NCBI GenBank assembly: GCA_000466585.1
Contig: KE993508.1
Span: forward strand, 1 to 60,111
Direction: 5' to 3'
DNA length: 60,111 nucleotides
From: Clostridiales bacterium oral taxon 876 str. F0540
Lineage (GTDB): Bacteria; Bacillota; Clostridia; Clostridiales; Clostridiaceae
The notes under the pieces are model-generated. The model ran no database searches. It had not been told where the DNA came from and saw only the letters and a list, made by a program, of their open reading frames with translations. Of this stretch, positions 60,076 to 60,111 are shown one piece after another. Positions within the stretch are counted from its first letter, which is position 1, and each line of letters opens with the position of its first letter. A program made the translations under genes and the position numbers.

Positions 60076-60111
60076 AATTTTCTCCTTTCAATCGAAACAC
60101 TGGGTAGTTTA
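60076..60111. repeat. partial copy of the intergenic repeat at the window edge
   Basis: The last bases read TCGAAACACTGGGTAGTTTA, close to the start of the element at 16463-16612 (TTCGAAG, then CACTGGGTAACTTA). The copy is cut by the end of the window. Confidence 0.4.

Overview
The window is low-GC Firmicutes DNA with clostridial gene order, strong GGAGG-type ribosome binding sites and several TTG/GTG starts. It fits a spore-forming, amino-acid-fermenting (Stickland-type) Clostridium. The evidence is a complete ornithine-degradation operon, a SCIFF peptide with its radical-SAM maturase, a pro-sigma-K fragment, a BofC-like protein and the conserved ruvAB-queA-tgt-yajC-secDF-apt-relA-dtd block. 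I cannot name the species. No rRNA, tRNA or CRISPR array was recognised.

Left part (1 to about 12.3 kb): accessory DNA. It holds a partial hydrolase, a MarR regulator divergent from an EamA exporter with palindromic operators, and small stress or resistance-type genes (GNAT, GyrI-like, Nudix, cupin). Next comes a run of small membrane or lipoprotein genes, several visibly frameshifted. Phage remnants follow: the tail of a phage-type DNA polymerase, a broken zinc-ribbon gene and a 45-codon ORF. This part ends with an intact 503-residue serine recombinase that converges on the N-terminal half of sigK. The sigK reading frame is cut after about 140 codons. This is the architecture of a skin (sigK intervening) element. 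The C-terminal half of sigK is not in the window, so the far end of the element should lie outside to the left, or is lost.

Middle part (12.3 to about 30.2 kb): core genes, all on the minus strand. They are a class B PBP, udk, U32 peptidase/trhP with trmR (tRNA wobble uridine hydroxylation and methylation), mltG, typA, rnjA, fur, a DUF1292 gene, ruvX, ireB, alaS (with a T-box leader), an AI-2E family transporter, a PRC-barrel protein and iscU-iscS-iscR.

Ornithine island (30.4 to 41.3 kb): ord-ortA-ortB-oraS-oraE-(GlmL-like reactivase)-orr forms one minus-strand operon. It lies behind a textbook -24/-12 sigma-54 promoter and two inverted-repeat enhancer sites. A PAS-AAA+-Fis activator gene lies immediately upstream, behind glyA. 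The operon would racemise ornithine, migrate its amino group with OraSE, oxidise 2,4-diaminopentanoate and cleave the product with CoA to alanine and acetyl-CoA.

Right part (41.5 to 60.1 kb): a split ThrE exporter on the plus strand, then minus-strand core genes. These are a CsoR-family repressor, aspS, hemZ, a glyoxalase-II-like hydrolase, dtd, relA, apt, secF/secD, scfB/scfA (SCIFF), a TIGR04086-like membrane protein, yajC, tgt, queA, ruvB, ruvA, a BofC-like protein and a BFD-like [2Fe-2S] protein. BofC and pro-sigma-K belong to the same mother-cell checkpoint in Bacillus.
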